Below are positions 43,236 through 52,338 of a stretch of 64,000 nt of DNA, piece after piece; the stretch's first letter is position 1; each line of letters opens with the position of its first letter. The DNA lies in NCBI RefSeq assembly GCF_014649795.1, contig NZ_BMTS01000015.1, positions 124,001-188,000 of the forward strand, given 5' to 3'. This stretch comes from Streptomyces melanogenes (lineage in GTDB: Bacteria > Actinomycetota > Actinomycetes > Streptomycetales > Streptomycetaceae). The translations under genes were made by a program, and so were the position numbers. The notes beneath the pieces are model-generated. The model made no database searches. It saw nothing but the letters and a program-made list of their open reading frames with translations, and was not told the DNA's origin.

Positions 43236-43361
43236 GACGTGACGCTATCCCGGGCGGTCGGGCGTGGCGCCCGGCCGCGCCGCTCCACCGCGCCGCGAGC
43301 GTCACGGGCGGCCGCCCTTGCTAGGGGTGTACCGGTCGGCCGTACACTGGCCGGGGGATTG

Positions 43362-43388
43362 CTGGCACTCGAACGCACAGAGTGCCAG
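43362..43388. promoter_or_regulatory. CIRCE element (HrcA operator)
   Basis: CTGGCACTC, nine bases, GAGTGCCAG forms a perfect inverted repeat; the consensus CIRCE is TTAGCACTC-N9-GAGTGCTAA. It ends 37 bp before the hrcA start, so hrcA-dnaJ is under HrcA control and autoregulated. Confidence 0.95.
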
Positions 43389-43425
43389 GCAGAGCGCCTA
43401 GGGACGACAGCTGGAGGTGTGCGCG

Positions 43426-44442
43426 GTGCTCAGTGAACGCAGACTTGAGGTCCTGCGCGCCATCGTCCAGGACTACGTCGGGACCGAGGAGCCGGTGGGC
43501 TCGAAGGCCCTGACCGAGCGGCACGCGCTGGGCGTCTCCCCGGCGACCGTCCGCAACGACATGGCCGTCCTCGAGGAGGAGGGCTTCATCGCCCAGCCTC
43601 ACACCAGTGCCGGTCGCATCCCGACCGACAAGGGCTACCGGCTGTTCGTCGACCGGCTCGCGGGCGTCAAGCCGCTGTCGTCGCCGGAGCGGCGGGCCAT
43701 CCAGAACTTCCTGGACGGCGCCGTCGACCTCGACGACGTGGTGGCGCGGACCGTGCGGCTGCTCGCGCAGCTGACCCGGCAGGTCGCCGTCGTGCAGTAC
43801 CCGTCGCTGACGCGGTCCACCGTGCGGCACGTGGAGCTGCTGTCGCTGGCCCCGGCCCGGCTGATGCTGGTGCTCATCACGGACACCGGACGGGTCGAGC
43901 AGCGGCTGGTCGACTGCCCGGCGCCGTTCGGCGAGACCTCGCTGGCGGACCTGCGGGCCCGGCTCAACAGCCGGGTGGTGGGGCGCCGCTTCGCGGACGT
44001 CCCGCAGCTGGTGCAGGACCTGCCGGAGTCCTTCGAGCCGGAGGACCGAGGAACCGTTTCGACGGTGCTCTCCACCCTGCTCGAAACCCTGGTCGAGGAG
44101 ACCGAGGAGCGGCTGATGATCGGCGGCACCGCCAATCTCACCCGCTTCGGGCACGACTTCCCCCTGACCATCCGGCCGGTGCTGGAGGCGCTGGAGGAGC
44201 AAGTGGTGCTCCTCAAGCTGCTCGGCGAGGCCAAGGAATCGGGCATGACCGTACGAATCGGGCATGAGAACGCCCATGAGGGGCTGAACTCCACGTCCGT
44301 CGTCTCGGTCGGCTACGGTTCGGGCGGCGAGGCCGTCGCAAAACTCGGCGTGGTCGGACCGACCCGCATGGATTACCCCGGAACGATGGGAGCGGTACGC
44401 GCAGTGGCACGTTACGTCGGACAGATCCTGGCGGAGTCGTAA
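43426..44442 (+). CDS. hrcA: Heat-inducible transcription repressor HrcA
   Basis: This 338-residue repressor binds CIRCE and is kept active by GroEL. GTG 43426 (GGAGG eight bases upstream) gives MLSERRLEVLRAIV; the earlier GTG 43417 overlaps the ribosome site. A winged-helix DNA-binding domain (1-75, with SPATVRNDMAVLEEEGFI) is followed by a GAF-like domain and dimer region. It ends directly before the GTG of dnaJ with no gap. Confidence 0.97.
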   Translation: MLSERRLEVLRAIVQDYVGTEEPVGSKALTERHALGVSPATVRNDMAVLEEEGFIAQPHTSAGRIPTDKGYRLFVDRLAGVKPLSSPERRAIQNFLDGAVDLDDVVARTVRLLAQLTRQVAVVQYPSLTRSTVRHVELLSLAPARLMLVLITDTGRVEQRLVDCPAPFGETSLADLRARLNSRVVGRRFADVPQLVQDLPESFEPEDRGTVSTVLSTLLETLVEETEERLMIGGTANLTRFGHDFPLTIRPVLEALEEQVVLLKLLGEAKESGMTVRIGHENAHEGLNSTSVVSVGYGSGGEAVAKLGVVGPTRMDYPGTMGAVRAVARYVGQILAES

Positions 44443-45579
44443 GTGGCCACGGACTACTACGCCGTACTGGGCGTACGCCGCGACGCATCGCAGGACGAGA
44501 TCAAGAAGGCGTTCCGGCGCCTGGCGCGTGAACTCCACCCGGATGTGAATCCGGACCCGAAGACGCAGGAGCGCTTCAAGGAGATCAACGCCGCCTACGA
44601 GGTCCTCTCGGACCCGCAGAAGAAGCAGGTCTACGACCTCGGCGGCGACCCCCTGTCGTCCTCCGGCGGCGGTGGCGCGGGTGGCTTCGGCGCGGGCGGC
44701 TTCGGGAACTTCTCGGACATCATGGACGCGTTCTTCGGCAACGCGGCGCAGCGCGGCCCGCGCTCGCGCACCCGCCGGGGCCAGGACGCCATGATCCGGC
44801 TGGAGATCGACCTCAACGAGGCGGCCTTCGGTACGACCAAGGAGATCCAGGTCGACACGGCGGTCGTCTGTACGACCTGCTCCGGCGAGGGCGCTGCCCC
44901 CGGCACCTCGGCGCAGACGTGTGACATGTGCCGCGGCCGCGGCGAGGTGTCGCAGGTCACCCGGTCCTTCCTGGGCCAGGTCATGACCTCCCGCCCCTGC
45001 CCCCAGTGCCAGGGCTTCGGGACCGTCGTGCCCACGCCGTGCCCGGAGTGCGCCGGCGACGGCCGCATCCGCTCGCGCCGCACGCTCACGGTCAAGATCC
45101 CGGCCGGTGTCGACAACGGCACCCGGATCCAGCTCGCGGGCGAGGGCGAGGTCGGCCCCGGCGGCGGCCCCGCCGGTGACCTGTACGTGGAGATCCACGA
45201 GCTCAACCACGACGTCTTCCAGCGCCGTGGCGACGATCTGCACTGCACGGTGACGATCCCGATGACGGCGGCGTCGCTCGGCACCAAGGTGCCGCTGCAG
45301 ACGCTGGACGGCATGGAGGAGGTGGACATCCGCCCGGGCACGCAGTCGGGCCAGTCCATCCCGCTGCACGGGCGCGGTGTGACGCATCTGCGCGGCGGCG
45401 GCCGGGGCGACCTGATCGTCCACGTCGAGGTCACCACGCCGACCAAGCTCGACCCCCAGCAGGAGGACCTGCTGCGCCAGCTGGCGAAGCTGCGCGGCGA
45501 GGAGCGCCCGCTGGGCCAGTTCCAGCCGGGGCAGCAGGGGCTGTTCTCCCGCCTGAAGGACGCCTTCAACGGACGCTGA
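44443..45579 (+). CDS. dnaJ: Chaperone DnaJ (DnaJ2 type)
   Basis: The protein is 378 residues. A J-domain with HPDVN (1-65) is followed by a Gly/Phe-rich linker, four CxxCxGxG zinc repeats (CTTCSGEG, CDMCRGRG, CPQCQGFG, CPECAGDG) and C-terminal substrate domains. All zinc cysteines are present. It stimulates DnaK ATPase. Zero-gap coupling to hrcA places it under CIRCE control; in actinobacteria this is the second dnaJ, distinct from the dnaK-linked one. Confidence 0.97.
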   Translation: MATDYYAVLGVRRDASQDEIKKAFRRLARELHPDVNPDPKTQERFKEINAAYEVLSDPQKKQVYDLGGDPLSSSGGGGAGGFGAGGFGNFSDIMDAFFGNAAQRGPRSRTRRGQDAMIRLEIDLNEAAFGTTKEIQVDTAVVCTTCSGEGAAPGTSAQTCDMCRGRGEVSQVTRSFLGQVMTSRPCPQCQGFGTVVPTPCPECAGDGRIRSRRTLTVKIPAGVDNGTRIQLAGEGEVGPGGGPAGDLYVEIHELNHDVFQRRGDDLHCTVTIPMTAASLGTKVPLQTLDGMEEVDIRPGTQSGQSIPLHGRGVTHLRGGGRGDLIVHVEVTTPTKLDPQQEDLLRQLAKLRGEERPLGQFQPGQQGLFSRLKDAFNGR

Positions 45580-45587
45580 CGGATGTC

Positions 45588-45610
45588 TCCCGGGGGCCCC
45601 GCCCCCGGGA
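45588..45610 (+). terminator. Hairpin after dnaJ
   Basis: TCCCGGGGGC and GCCCCCGGGA form a perfect 10-bp stem with a CCC loop, nine bases after the dnaJ stop. No T-run follows. Confidence 0.6.
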
Positions 45611-45657
45611 CTCCGAGGCGATTCGGTGCCCGGGCGCGCCCATGGCACGATGCGGGC

Positions 45658-46734
45658 ATGGCTTTGACCGATCTCTGCCGGTATCCGATCGTGCAGGCTC
45701 CCATGGCCGGTGGCGTCTCCGCCCCCGGCCTGGCCGCCGCGGTCGGCGATGCCGGCGGGCTCGGGTTCCTGGCCGCCGGGTACAAGACCGCCGACGGCAT
45801 GTACCAGGAGATCAAGCAGCTGCGCGGGCTCACCGGGCGGCCGTTCGGGGTCAACCTGTTCCTGCCGCAGCCGCCGCACACCGACCCGGCCGTCATCGAG
45901 GTGTACCGCAACCAGCTGGCGGGCGAGGCCACCTGGTACGAGACGCCGCTGGGCGACGCCGACTCCGGCGGCGACGACGGCTACGAGGCCAAGCTGGCGA
46001 TCCTGCGCGAGGACCCGGTCGCGGCCGTCTCCTTCACCTTCGGCTGCCCAGAGCGCGAGGTGCTCGCCGCGTTCGCCGCCCTCGGCACGTACACCGTCGT
46101 CACCGCGACCACCCCCGACGAGGCACTGGCCGCGCAGAGCGCCGGGGCCGACGCCGTGTGCGTCCAGGGGATAGAGGCCGGCGGGCACCAGTCGACCCAT
46201 CGCGACGACCCGCAGGCCGACGGCTCCGGCATCGGGCTGCTCTCCCTGATCACCCAGGTCCGCGAGAGCGTACGGCTGCCGGTCATCGCGGCCGGCGGGC
46301 TGATGCGCGGCGCGCAGATCGCGGCGGTGCTCGCGGCGGGCGCGGACGCGGCGCAGCTCGGCACGGCGTTCCTGGCCTGCCCCGAGTCCGGCGCGCACGC
46401 GCTGCACAAGCAGGCGCTGACCAACCCCCTGTTCGTCCGTACGGAGTTGACCCGGGCGTTCTCCGGACGCCCGGCCCGCGGCCTGGTGAACCGTTTCATG
46501 CGCGAGCACGGGCCGTACGCCCCCGCCGCCTATCCGGAGGTGCACCAGCTCACCGCCGGGCTGCGGCGGGCCGCCGCGGCGGCGGGCGACGCCCAGGGCA
46601 TGGCGCTGTGGGCGGGGCAGGGGCACCGGCTGGCGCGGGAGCTGCCCGCCGGACAGCTGGTGGAGGTCCTGGCGGCCGAACTGGACACGGCGCTGGCCGC
46701 GTTGGCCGCCGCATCGAGAAACCGACACACATGA
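45658..46734 (+). CDS. Nitronate monooxygenase / 2-nitropropane dioxygenase-like FMN enzyme
   Basis: The product is 358 residues from ATG 45658; the open frame extends to 45583 but runs over the terminator hairpin. It shows a TIM barrel with FMN-binding segments: PIVQAPMAGG, VQGIEAGGHQ and the phosphate-binding VIAAGGLMRG and QLGTAFLACPES. The catalytic His is likely that of GGHQ. Members oxidise nitronates or reduce enones. It is followed 10 bp later by rsmE. Substrate unproven. Confidence 0.88.
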   Translation: MALTDLCRYPIVQAPMAGGVSAPGLAAAVGDAGGLGFLAAGYKTADGMYQEIKQLRGLTGRPFGVNLFLPQPPHTDPAVIEVYRNQLAGEATWYETPLGDADSGGDDGYEAKLAILREDPVAAVSFTFGCPEREVLAAFAALGTYTVVTATTPDEALAAQSAGADAVCVQGIEAGGHQSTHRDDPQADGSGIGLLSLITQVRESVRLPVIAAGGLMRGAQIAAVLAAGADAAQLGTAFLACPESGAHALHKQALTNPLFVRTELTRAFSGRPARGLVNRFMREHGPYAPAAYPEVHQLTAGLRRAAAAAGDAQGMALWAGQGHRLARELPAGQLVEVLAAELDTALAALAAASRNRHT

Positions 46735-46744
46735 GGAGCACGTC

Positions 46745-47497
46745 ATGACCGCCCCGGTCTTCGTCGTCGACCGTTTCCACGAGTCCGGGCCGGGCGGCCG
46801 GTACGTCCTGGACGGGCCCGAGGGGCGGCACGCCGTCTCCGTGAAGCGGCTGCAGCCCGGTGAGGACGTCGTCCTCACCGACGGCCACGGCACCTGGGCG
46901 GACTGCGTGGTCCTGGACACCGAGGGCAAGGACCGCCTGATCGTCCAGCTCGACTCGCTGTCCGAGGAGCCGCAGCCGCAGCCGCGCATCACCGTCGTCC
47001 AGGCGCTGCCCAAGGGCGACCGGGGTGAGGTCGCGGTCGAGACGATGACCGAGGTGGGCGTCGACGCCGTGGTGCCGTGGCAGGCCTCGCGGTGCATCAC
47101 GCAGTGGAAGGGCGACCGGGGCGCCAAGTCGCTGGCCAAGTGGCGCGCCACGGCCCGCGAGTCGGGCAAGCAGTCGCGCCGGGTGCGCTTCCCGGAGGTA
47201 CGGGACGCGATGACGACCAAGCAGGTTGTCGCGTTTTTGGCCACGGCTGATTTCGCCGCCGTACTGCACGAGGGGCGCGACACCCCGAGCCAGCCGCTGG
47301 CCACCGCCGAGCTGCCCGACCACGGGGAGATCGTCCTGGTGGTGGGCCCCGAAGGGGGCGTGTCCCCCGAGGAGTTGGCGGCCTTCGAGGCGGCGGGCGC
47401 CAAGCCGTACCTGCTCGGCCCGAGCGTGCTGCGCACCTCCACGGCGGGCACGGCGGCGGCCGCGCTGCTGATGGGCCGCACCGGCCGCTGGTCGTGA
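46745..47497 (+). CDS. rsmE: 16S rRNA (uracil-1498-N3)-methyltransferase
   Basis: The protein is 250 residues, with GAGGAG as ribosome site. It has an N-terminal PUA-like domain and a C-terminal SPOUT knot with VVGPEGGVSPEELAAFE and LGPSVLRTSTAGTAA, the AdoMet site. It methylates U1498 in the 30S decoding region. Adjacent to hrcA-dnaJ in many actinobacteria. Confidence 0.95.
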   Translation: MTAPVFVVDRFHESGPGGRYVLDGPEGRHAVSVKRLQPGEDVVLTDGHGTWADCVVLDTEGKDRLIVQLDSLSEEPQPQPRITVVQALPKGDRGEVAVETMTEVGVDAVVPWQASRCITQWKGDRGAKSLAKWRATARESGKQSRRVRFPEVRDAMTTKQVVAFLATADFAAVLHEGRDTPSQPLATAELPDHGEIVLVVGPEGGVSPEELAAFEAAGAKPYLLGPSVLRTSTAGTAAAALLMGRTGRWS

Positions 47498-47569
47498 CAC
47501 CGGCACATCCCGTCGTCACGTCGTAAAGCCGTCTACCGCGCCGGGCGCGTCGGTGGGACGCTGGCGCGT

Positions 47570-48103
47570 ATGGGGGCAAGGAGATACGCAACGTTGCCGC
47601 TGCGCCACCGGCGCGCGCTCGCCGCGCTCGGGCTGGCCGGGGCGGCCGCCGTCGGCGCCGCGGCCTGCGACCCGGTCGGCGGCATGAGCTCGGTCACCGT
47701 CTCGGTGACCACCGACAAGGTCGCCACGAGCAAGCTGGAGCACGACGGCGTCAAGGTGCGCTATCTGACGTGCACGGCGAAGATCGACGGCGGCGGCACC
47801 TCGACGCGTACCCCGTCGGCCGGCTCCACGCGCTCGGTCGCCACGGTCGACTGCCGGGGCCGCACCGACGACAACAAGAAGATCAACGTCACCGGCAAGG
47901 TCACGGAGGAGCGCGAGGACCGCTGCGTACGCGGCGACCTGACGGCGAAGGTCGCGGACCGCACGGTCTTCCACGCCAGCGTCCTGGGCGACTGCAACGC
48001 CCCGCTCCCCACCAAGAACACGCCCAGGCCCCCGGGCAAACCGGGCAGCCGCCCGACGGTGACAGTCACGGTGACCGTGACGGAGTCGTTCAAGGGCAAG
48101 TGA
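47570..48103 (+). CDS. Secreted or lipid-anchored hypothetical protein
   Basis: The product is 177 residues. The N-terminus has Arg residues, a hydrophobic Ala/Gly run and Cys33 (GAAACDP), a possible but imperfect lipobox. The mature part is Thr/Val/Asp-rich with four further cysteines (likely disulfides) and ends in a Val-Thr repeat (TVTVTVTVT) and a Lys tail. It is probably a beta-rich extracytoplasmic protein. I recognise no family. It stands alone between rsmE and the HIT gene. Confidence 0.75.
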   Translation: MGARRYATLPLRHRRALAALGLAGAAAVGAAACDPVGGMSSVTVSVTTDKVATSKLEHDGVKVRYLTCTAKIDGGGTSTRTPSAGSTRSVATVDCRGRTDDNKKINVTGKVTEEREDRCVRGDLTAKVADRTVFHASVLGDCNAPLPTKNTPRPPGKPGSRPTVTVTVTVTESFKGK

Positions 48104-48230
48104 CGAACCGGGACGGCCGAGTGACGAACCGGGACGGATGAGTACGGGGCGCGTGCGGATCGGCGGGCCGACGTCAGTAGCATGCCTGTGACTGATCCAC
48201 TGTTCCACCGCGACCGAGGAGCTCAGGACC

Positions 48231-48590
48231 GTGGCCGGAGAGCCGCAGGCGGACTGCCTGTTCTGCAAGATCGTCTCGGGGGACGTCCCGGCGACCGTCG
48301 TCCGGGAGACCGAGACCGTCGTCGCGTTCCGCGACATCAACCCCCAGGCGCCGACGCACATCCTCGTCATCCCGCGCGTCCACCACCCCGACGCCGCCTC
48401 GCTCGCCGCGGCCGAGCCGGTGATCGCCGCCGACCTGCTGCGCGAGGCCGGGGAGATCGCCGCCGCCGAGAAGATCGACGGCAGCGGGTACCGGATCGTC
48501 TTCAACACCGGCAGCGGCGCGGGCCAGACCGTCTTCCACGCGCATGCCCACCTGCTCGGCGGCCGCGGCCTCCAGTGGCCGCCGGGATAG
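48231..48590 (+). CDS. HIT family nucleotide hydrolase (HinT type)
   Basis: The protein is 119 residues, the standard size. The N-terminus has CLFCKIVSG; the catalytic triad motif is VFHAHAHLLGG, matching HxHxH. HinT-like enzymes hydrolyse nucleoside phosphoramidates. GTG start with AGGA closely upstream. RNase Z follows by 12 bp, so co-transcription is likely. Confidence 0.95.
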   Translation: MAGEPQADCLFCKIVSGDVPATVVRETETVVAFRDINPQAPTHILVIPRVHHPDAASLAAAEPVIAADLLREAGEIAAAEKIDGSGYRIVFNTGSGAGQTVFHAHAHLLGGRGLQWPPG

Positions 48591-48602
48591 GACCGACCGC
48601 AC

Positions 48603-49514
48603 GTGTCCGTACGTGAATTGGTGGTGCTCGGCACCGCCAGCCAGGTCCCGACCCGGCACCGCAACCACAACGGCTATCTGCTGCGCTGGGACGGCCGGGG
48701 CATCCTCTTCGACCCCGGCGAGGGCACCCAGCGGCAGATGCTGCGGGCCGGCGTGGCCGCGCACGACATCGACCGGATCTGCGTCACGCACTTCCACGGC
48801 GACCACTCGCTGGGGCTCGCCGGGGTGATCCAGCGGATCAACCTGGACCGCGTGCCGCACCCGGTCACCGCGCACTACCCGGCGAGCGGGCAGCACTTCT
48901 TCGACCGGCTGCGGTACGCGACGGCCTACCGCGAGACGGTCGAGCTGGCGCAGGCGCCGGTGGACGGCGAGGGGGCGGTGCTGGCCGCGACGGACGCGTA
49001 CACGCTCGAAGCGCGGCGGCTCTCGCACCCCGTCGAGTCGTACGGCTACCGGATCACCGAGCCGGACCGGCGCCGGATGCTGCCCGCGCTGCTGGCCGAG
49101 CACGGCATCGCCGGGCCGGACGTGGGCCGCCTCCAGCGCGAGGGCTCGCTCGGCGGGGTGAGCCTCGACGACGTCAGCGAGACGCGGCGCGGGCAGCGGT
49201 TCGCCTTCGTCATGGACACCCGGCTCTGCGAGGGCGTGCCCGCGCTGGCCGAGGGCTGCGACATGCTGGTGATCGAGTCGACGTTCCTGGACGAGGACGT
49301 ACGGCTGGCCGAGGACCACGGGCATCTGACGGCGGGTCAGGCGGCTGCGGTGGCCCGGGACGCGGGGGTCCGCCACCTCGTCCTCACCCACTTCTCGCAG
49401 CGGTACGCGGACCCGGCCGAGTTCGAGCGGCAGGCGCGGGGGGCGGGGTTCGAGGGGGAGCTGACGATCGCGGCGGATCTGATGCGGGTGCCGCTGCCGA
49501 AACGTACGCCGTAG
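48603..49514 (+). CDS. rnz: Ribonuclease Z
   Basis: The product is 303 residues. It has the RNase Z metallo-beta-lactamase signature THFHGDHSLGL, VVLGTASQVPTRHRNHNGY at the N-terminus, an exosite insert, Asp in FVMDTR and His in THFSQRY. It cuts 3' trailers of tRNA precursors, including those without encoded CCA, as for the two tRNA-Ala genes here. It follows the HIT gene. Confidence 0.93.
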   Translation: MSVRELVVLGTASQVPTRHRNHNGYLLRWDGRGILFDPGEGTQRQMLRAGVAAHDIDRICVTHFHGDHSLGLAGVIQRINLDRVPHPVTAHYPASGQHFFDRLRYATAYRETVELAQAPVDGEGAVLAATDAYTLEARRLSHPVESYGYRITEPDRRRMLPALLAEHGIAGPDVGRLQREGSLGGVSLDDVSETRRGQRFAFVMDTRLCEGVPALAEGCDMLVIESTFLDEDVRLAEDHGHLTAGQAAAVARDAGVRHLVLTHFSQRYADPAEFERQARGAGFEGELTIAADLMRVPLPKRTP

Positions 49515-49576
49515 TCGCCCTGTTGCCTTTGCGTCGTGCCCCCTTGCCCCTTTGCTCCCTTCACGAAAGCGCCTCC

Positions 49577-50584
49577 ATGCCCCTCCCCAAAGCCGAACTC
49601 CACCTCCACATCGAAGGCACCCTCGAACCCGAGCTCGCCTTCGAACTGGCCGCGCGCAACGGTGTGCGGCTGCCGTACGCGGACACCGAGGAGCTGCGCA
49701 AGGCGTACCTCTTCGACGACCTCCAGTCCTTCCTCGACCTGTACTACTCGCTGATGGCGGTGCTGCGTACGGAGGACGACTTCGAGGCGCTGGCGGAGGC
49801 GTACCTGGTACGGGCGGCGGCGCAGGGGGTGCGGCACGCGGAGATCTTCTTCGACCCGCAGGCGCATACGGCGCGGGGCGTGCCGATCGGGACGGTGGTG
49901 GAGGGGCTGGGGCGCGCTCTCGACCGGAGCCGGGAGCGGCACGGTGTCTCCACCGCGCTGATCCTCTGCTTCCTGCGCGACCAGTCGGCCGAGTCCGCCC
50001 TGGAGACGCTGGACGCGGCGCGGCCGCATCTGGACCGGATCGTGGGCATCGGCCTCGACTCGGCGGAGGTCGGGCATCCGCCGGCGAAGTTCCGCGAGGT
50101 GTACGCGGTGGCGGACTCGCTGGGGCTGCGGAAGGTGGCGCACGCGGGGGAGGAGGGGCCGCCGTCGTACATCACCGAGGCGCTCGACGTCCTCGGGGTG
50201 GAGCGGGTGGACCACGGGCTTCGGGCCCTGGAGGACCCGGCGCTGGTCGCCCGGCTCGTCCGGGACCGGATCCCGCTGACGCTGTGCCCGCTGTCGAACG
50301 TCCGGCTGCGGGCGGTGTCCGAGCTTTCGGCGCATCCGTTGCGGCGGATGATGGATGCGGGGCTGTTGTGCACGGTGAACTCTGATGATCCGGCGTACTT
50401 CGGGGGGTATGTGGGGGACAACTTCGACGCGGTGGGGGAGGCGTTGGGGTTGTCCGTCGAGGATCTGCGGGTCCTTGCTCGGAACTCGTTCCTGGCGGCG
50501 TTCTTGGAGGGGGAGGAGGGGGTGCGGGAGGGGTATCTGGCGGAGGTCGCGGCGTATGAGTTCCCCACCCCGCCCCTTCCCTAG
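49577..50584 (+). CDS. add: Adenosine deaminase
   Basis: The product is 335 residues from ATG 49577. It has the zinc motif AELHLHIEGTL, the catalytic HAGEEG and VDHG motifs and the late NSDDPAYFGG, so all catalytic residues are present. It converts adenosine to inosine in purine salvage. The C-terminal PTPPLP and the TAG fall inside the adjacent dispersed repeat, so the repeat supplied the gene's end. Confidence 0.94.
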   Translation: MPLPKAELHLHIEGTLEPELAFELAARNGVRLPYADTEELRKAYLFDDLQSFLDLYYSLMAVLRTEDDFEALAEAYLVRAAAQGVRHAEIFFDPQAHTARGVPIGTVVEGLGRALDRSRERHGVSTALILCFLRDQSAESALETLDAARPHLDRIVGIGLDSAEVGHPPAKFREVYAVADSLGLRKVAHAGEEGPPSYITEALDVLGVERVDHGLRALEDPALVARLVRDRIPLTLCPLSNVRLRAVSELSAHPLRRMMDAGLLCTVNSDDPAYFGGYVGDNFDAVGEALGLSVEDLRVLARNSFLAAFLEGEEGVREGYLAEVAAYEFPTPPLP

Positions 50585-50886
50585 ACCCTCCGGGGGTGGG
50601 AGTGGGTGAAGGTGGGTCTGCCGGGGGCTGCGCCCCCGGACCCCCTTTGCGGGGCTCCGCCCCTGCACTCCGGTTCCGGTTCGTCTGCGGGCCGTCTGTG
50701 GCTGGGCGCGCAGTTCCCCGCGCCCCTGAGGGGGTTCGTTGTTTTCTGCGGGCCGTCCCCAACTGGTCGCGCAGTTCCCCGCGCCCCTTAAATGCCGCTC
50801 CGCGGCAATCCCCGGGGCGGCCCGGAGGGGCGCTTTTAGGGGCGCGGGGAACTGCGCGAGCAACCCACCACCGGCCCGCAGACGAA
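50563..50886. repeat. Dispersed palindromic intergenic repeat, copy 3
   Basis: It begins inside the adenosine deaminase gene (CCCACCCCGCCCCTTCCCTAGACC) and continues with the GGGGGTGGG block, the CCGGGGGCTGCGCCCCCGG hairpin and two left arms TCGCGCAGTTCCCCGCGCCCC. It ends with the matching right arm and GCAGACGAAG, just before the convergent MFS gene. The left arm is duplicated in tandem. No gene is seen in the 308-bp gap. Confidence 0.9.
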
Positions 50887-50892
50887 GCGCCC

Positions 50893-52077
50893 TCACACCG
50901 ACAGGCTGAACTCCCCGCCCCCGGCGCGCACCACCGGCTGTGGGGTCACCGCCGGGGCCCGGCGCGGGCGGGCCAGGGCTGTCAGAGGCGCGGCCACCGC
51001 CAGCAGCAGGGCCCCCAGTACCGCCCCCATCCCTCCGAACCCCAGCCCGGAAGACAGCACGCTCCCCGTGAGGGGGCCGCACGCCACGCCCAGGGACGAC
51101 GCCGAGCCCGCCAGGACCGCCCAGCGGCCGCGGGGGTCCAGGGACGCCGCCAGGGACAGCAAGTACGAGAGCACCACCGGGTAGAAGACGTTCCAGAGGA
51201 TCTCGCCGGTCGCGAACGGCAACAAGCCCCGCGCCGACGCGCTCAGCGCCACGCACCCGGCGATCACCACCGTCCCCACCCCGATCGGCACCGCCCGCCC
51301 CAGCCGCGCCCCCAGCGCCCCCGCCCCGGTCACCCCGAGCAGGCCCGCGCCCAGCGCCACCGCGAACACCGCGCCCACCGTGACCTCCGTCAGGCCCGCC
51401 TGGGTCAGGCCGATGCGGCCGCTGACGCCCCACAGCGCGTTCTGCGCCAGGGACCAGCAGAGCATCCCCGCCGCCAGCAACGCGCCCGCGCGCCGGTGCG
51501 GCAGGCGGGGAGCCGCGGCACGCCCGGCGGCGTGGACCGGCGCCGGGCCCGGCAGCCGGGTCGTCACCGGCCACACCGCCCCCGCCACCACCCCGATCGC
51601 CGCGAACGGCACCCCGTGCCCGCCCCCGAGGTGCGGGATCGTCAGATACAGCGCCCCGGCCGTCGCGGAGACCGACAGCAGCCCGAACGTGGTCAGCCGG
51701 TGCGGGTCCCGCCGCGCGGCCATCCCGGACGCGGCCACCGCCGTCGCCGTACCGGACCCGAAGCCCCCGACCACCGCGCCCGCCACGACCAGCGGCAGAA
51801 GCGACGTCAGCGCGGCGCCCCCGTAACCGCCCACCGCGAGCAGCAGGCCGAGCCGGGCCAGTCGGCGCTCCCCGTACCGCTCCACCCGCGCCGCCAGCGC
51901 GAAGCCCGCCGTCGCCGAGCTCAACAGCAGCGTGGAACCGATGAGTCCGGCCTGTGTGGGGGAGAGGCCGAGGCCCGACGAGAGGCGGCCCACGACGGTC
52001 GGGAGCAGATACGCGGCCAGGTAGCCGGCCGTGAAGACGGCGACGAGAGGCCAGGCGGCACGAGGGCGTGCGGACAT
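50893..52077 (-). CDS. MFS transporter (12 TM)
   Basis: The protein is about 394 residues from ATG 52077; ATG 52083 and an upstream start at 52131 are also in frame. Twelve hydrophobic segments are seen. RVERYGERRLARLG resembles the cytoplasmic loop of motif A. There is no drug-pump antiporter motif I trust, so the substrate is unknown. It converges on adenosine deaminase across the repeat and is divergent from the enolase-family gene. Confidence 0.85.
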   Translation of the reverse strand: MSARPRAAWPLVAVFTAGYLAAYLLPTVVGRLSSGLGLSPTQAGLIGSTLLLSSATAGFALAARVERYGERRLARLGLLLAVGGYGGAALTSLLPLVVAGAVVGGFGSGTATAVAASGMAARRDPHRLTTFGLLSVSATAGALYLTIPHLGGGHGVPFAAIGVVAGAVWPVTTRLPGPAPVHAAGRAAAPRLPHRRAGALLAAGMLCWSLAQNALWGVSGRIGLTQAGLTEVTVGAVFAVALGAGLLGVTGAGALGARLGRAVPIGVGTVVIAGCVALSASARGLLPFATGEILWNVFYPVVLSYLLSLAASLDPRGRWAVLAGSASSLGVACGPLTGSVLSSGLGFGGMGAVLGALLLAVAAPLTALARPRRAPAVTPQPVVRAGGGEFSLSV

Positions 52078-52338
52078 GGGCATTCCAGGGAGCGGTGCCC
52101 GAACGGGCAGAGAGGTGCGGAGAACGTTCAAAGAGGGGGGATGCGCCCGGTGTTGTCACATACGGGAACGCGGCCCAATTTGTATCAAGCACCCCGAGTG
52201 CGCGAAAGCCATGGATTCGTGAGCCGCGTCACATGTTGTTTGGGGTGGGGAGCTCGTGGGTATTTTCGAGATTCCCCCGCCGGTGCCCCCTGATGCCCCC
52301 TTGACCCTCCTCCGTTCACATACCTAGTCTCCATTCCC

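Noticed and set aside
43321..47508. 1395-codon minus-strand open frame opposite hrcA, dnaJ, NMO and rsmE
   Set aside because: Antisense to four well-supported genes; no recognisable domain.
49337..52192. 951-codon minus-strand open frame
   Set aside because: Crosses RNase Z, adenosine deaminase and the repeat; partly an out-of-frame version of the MFS gene.
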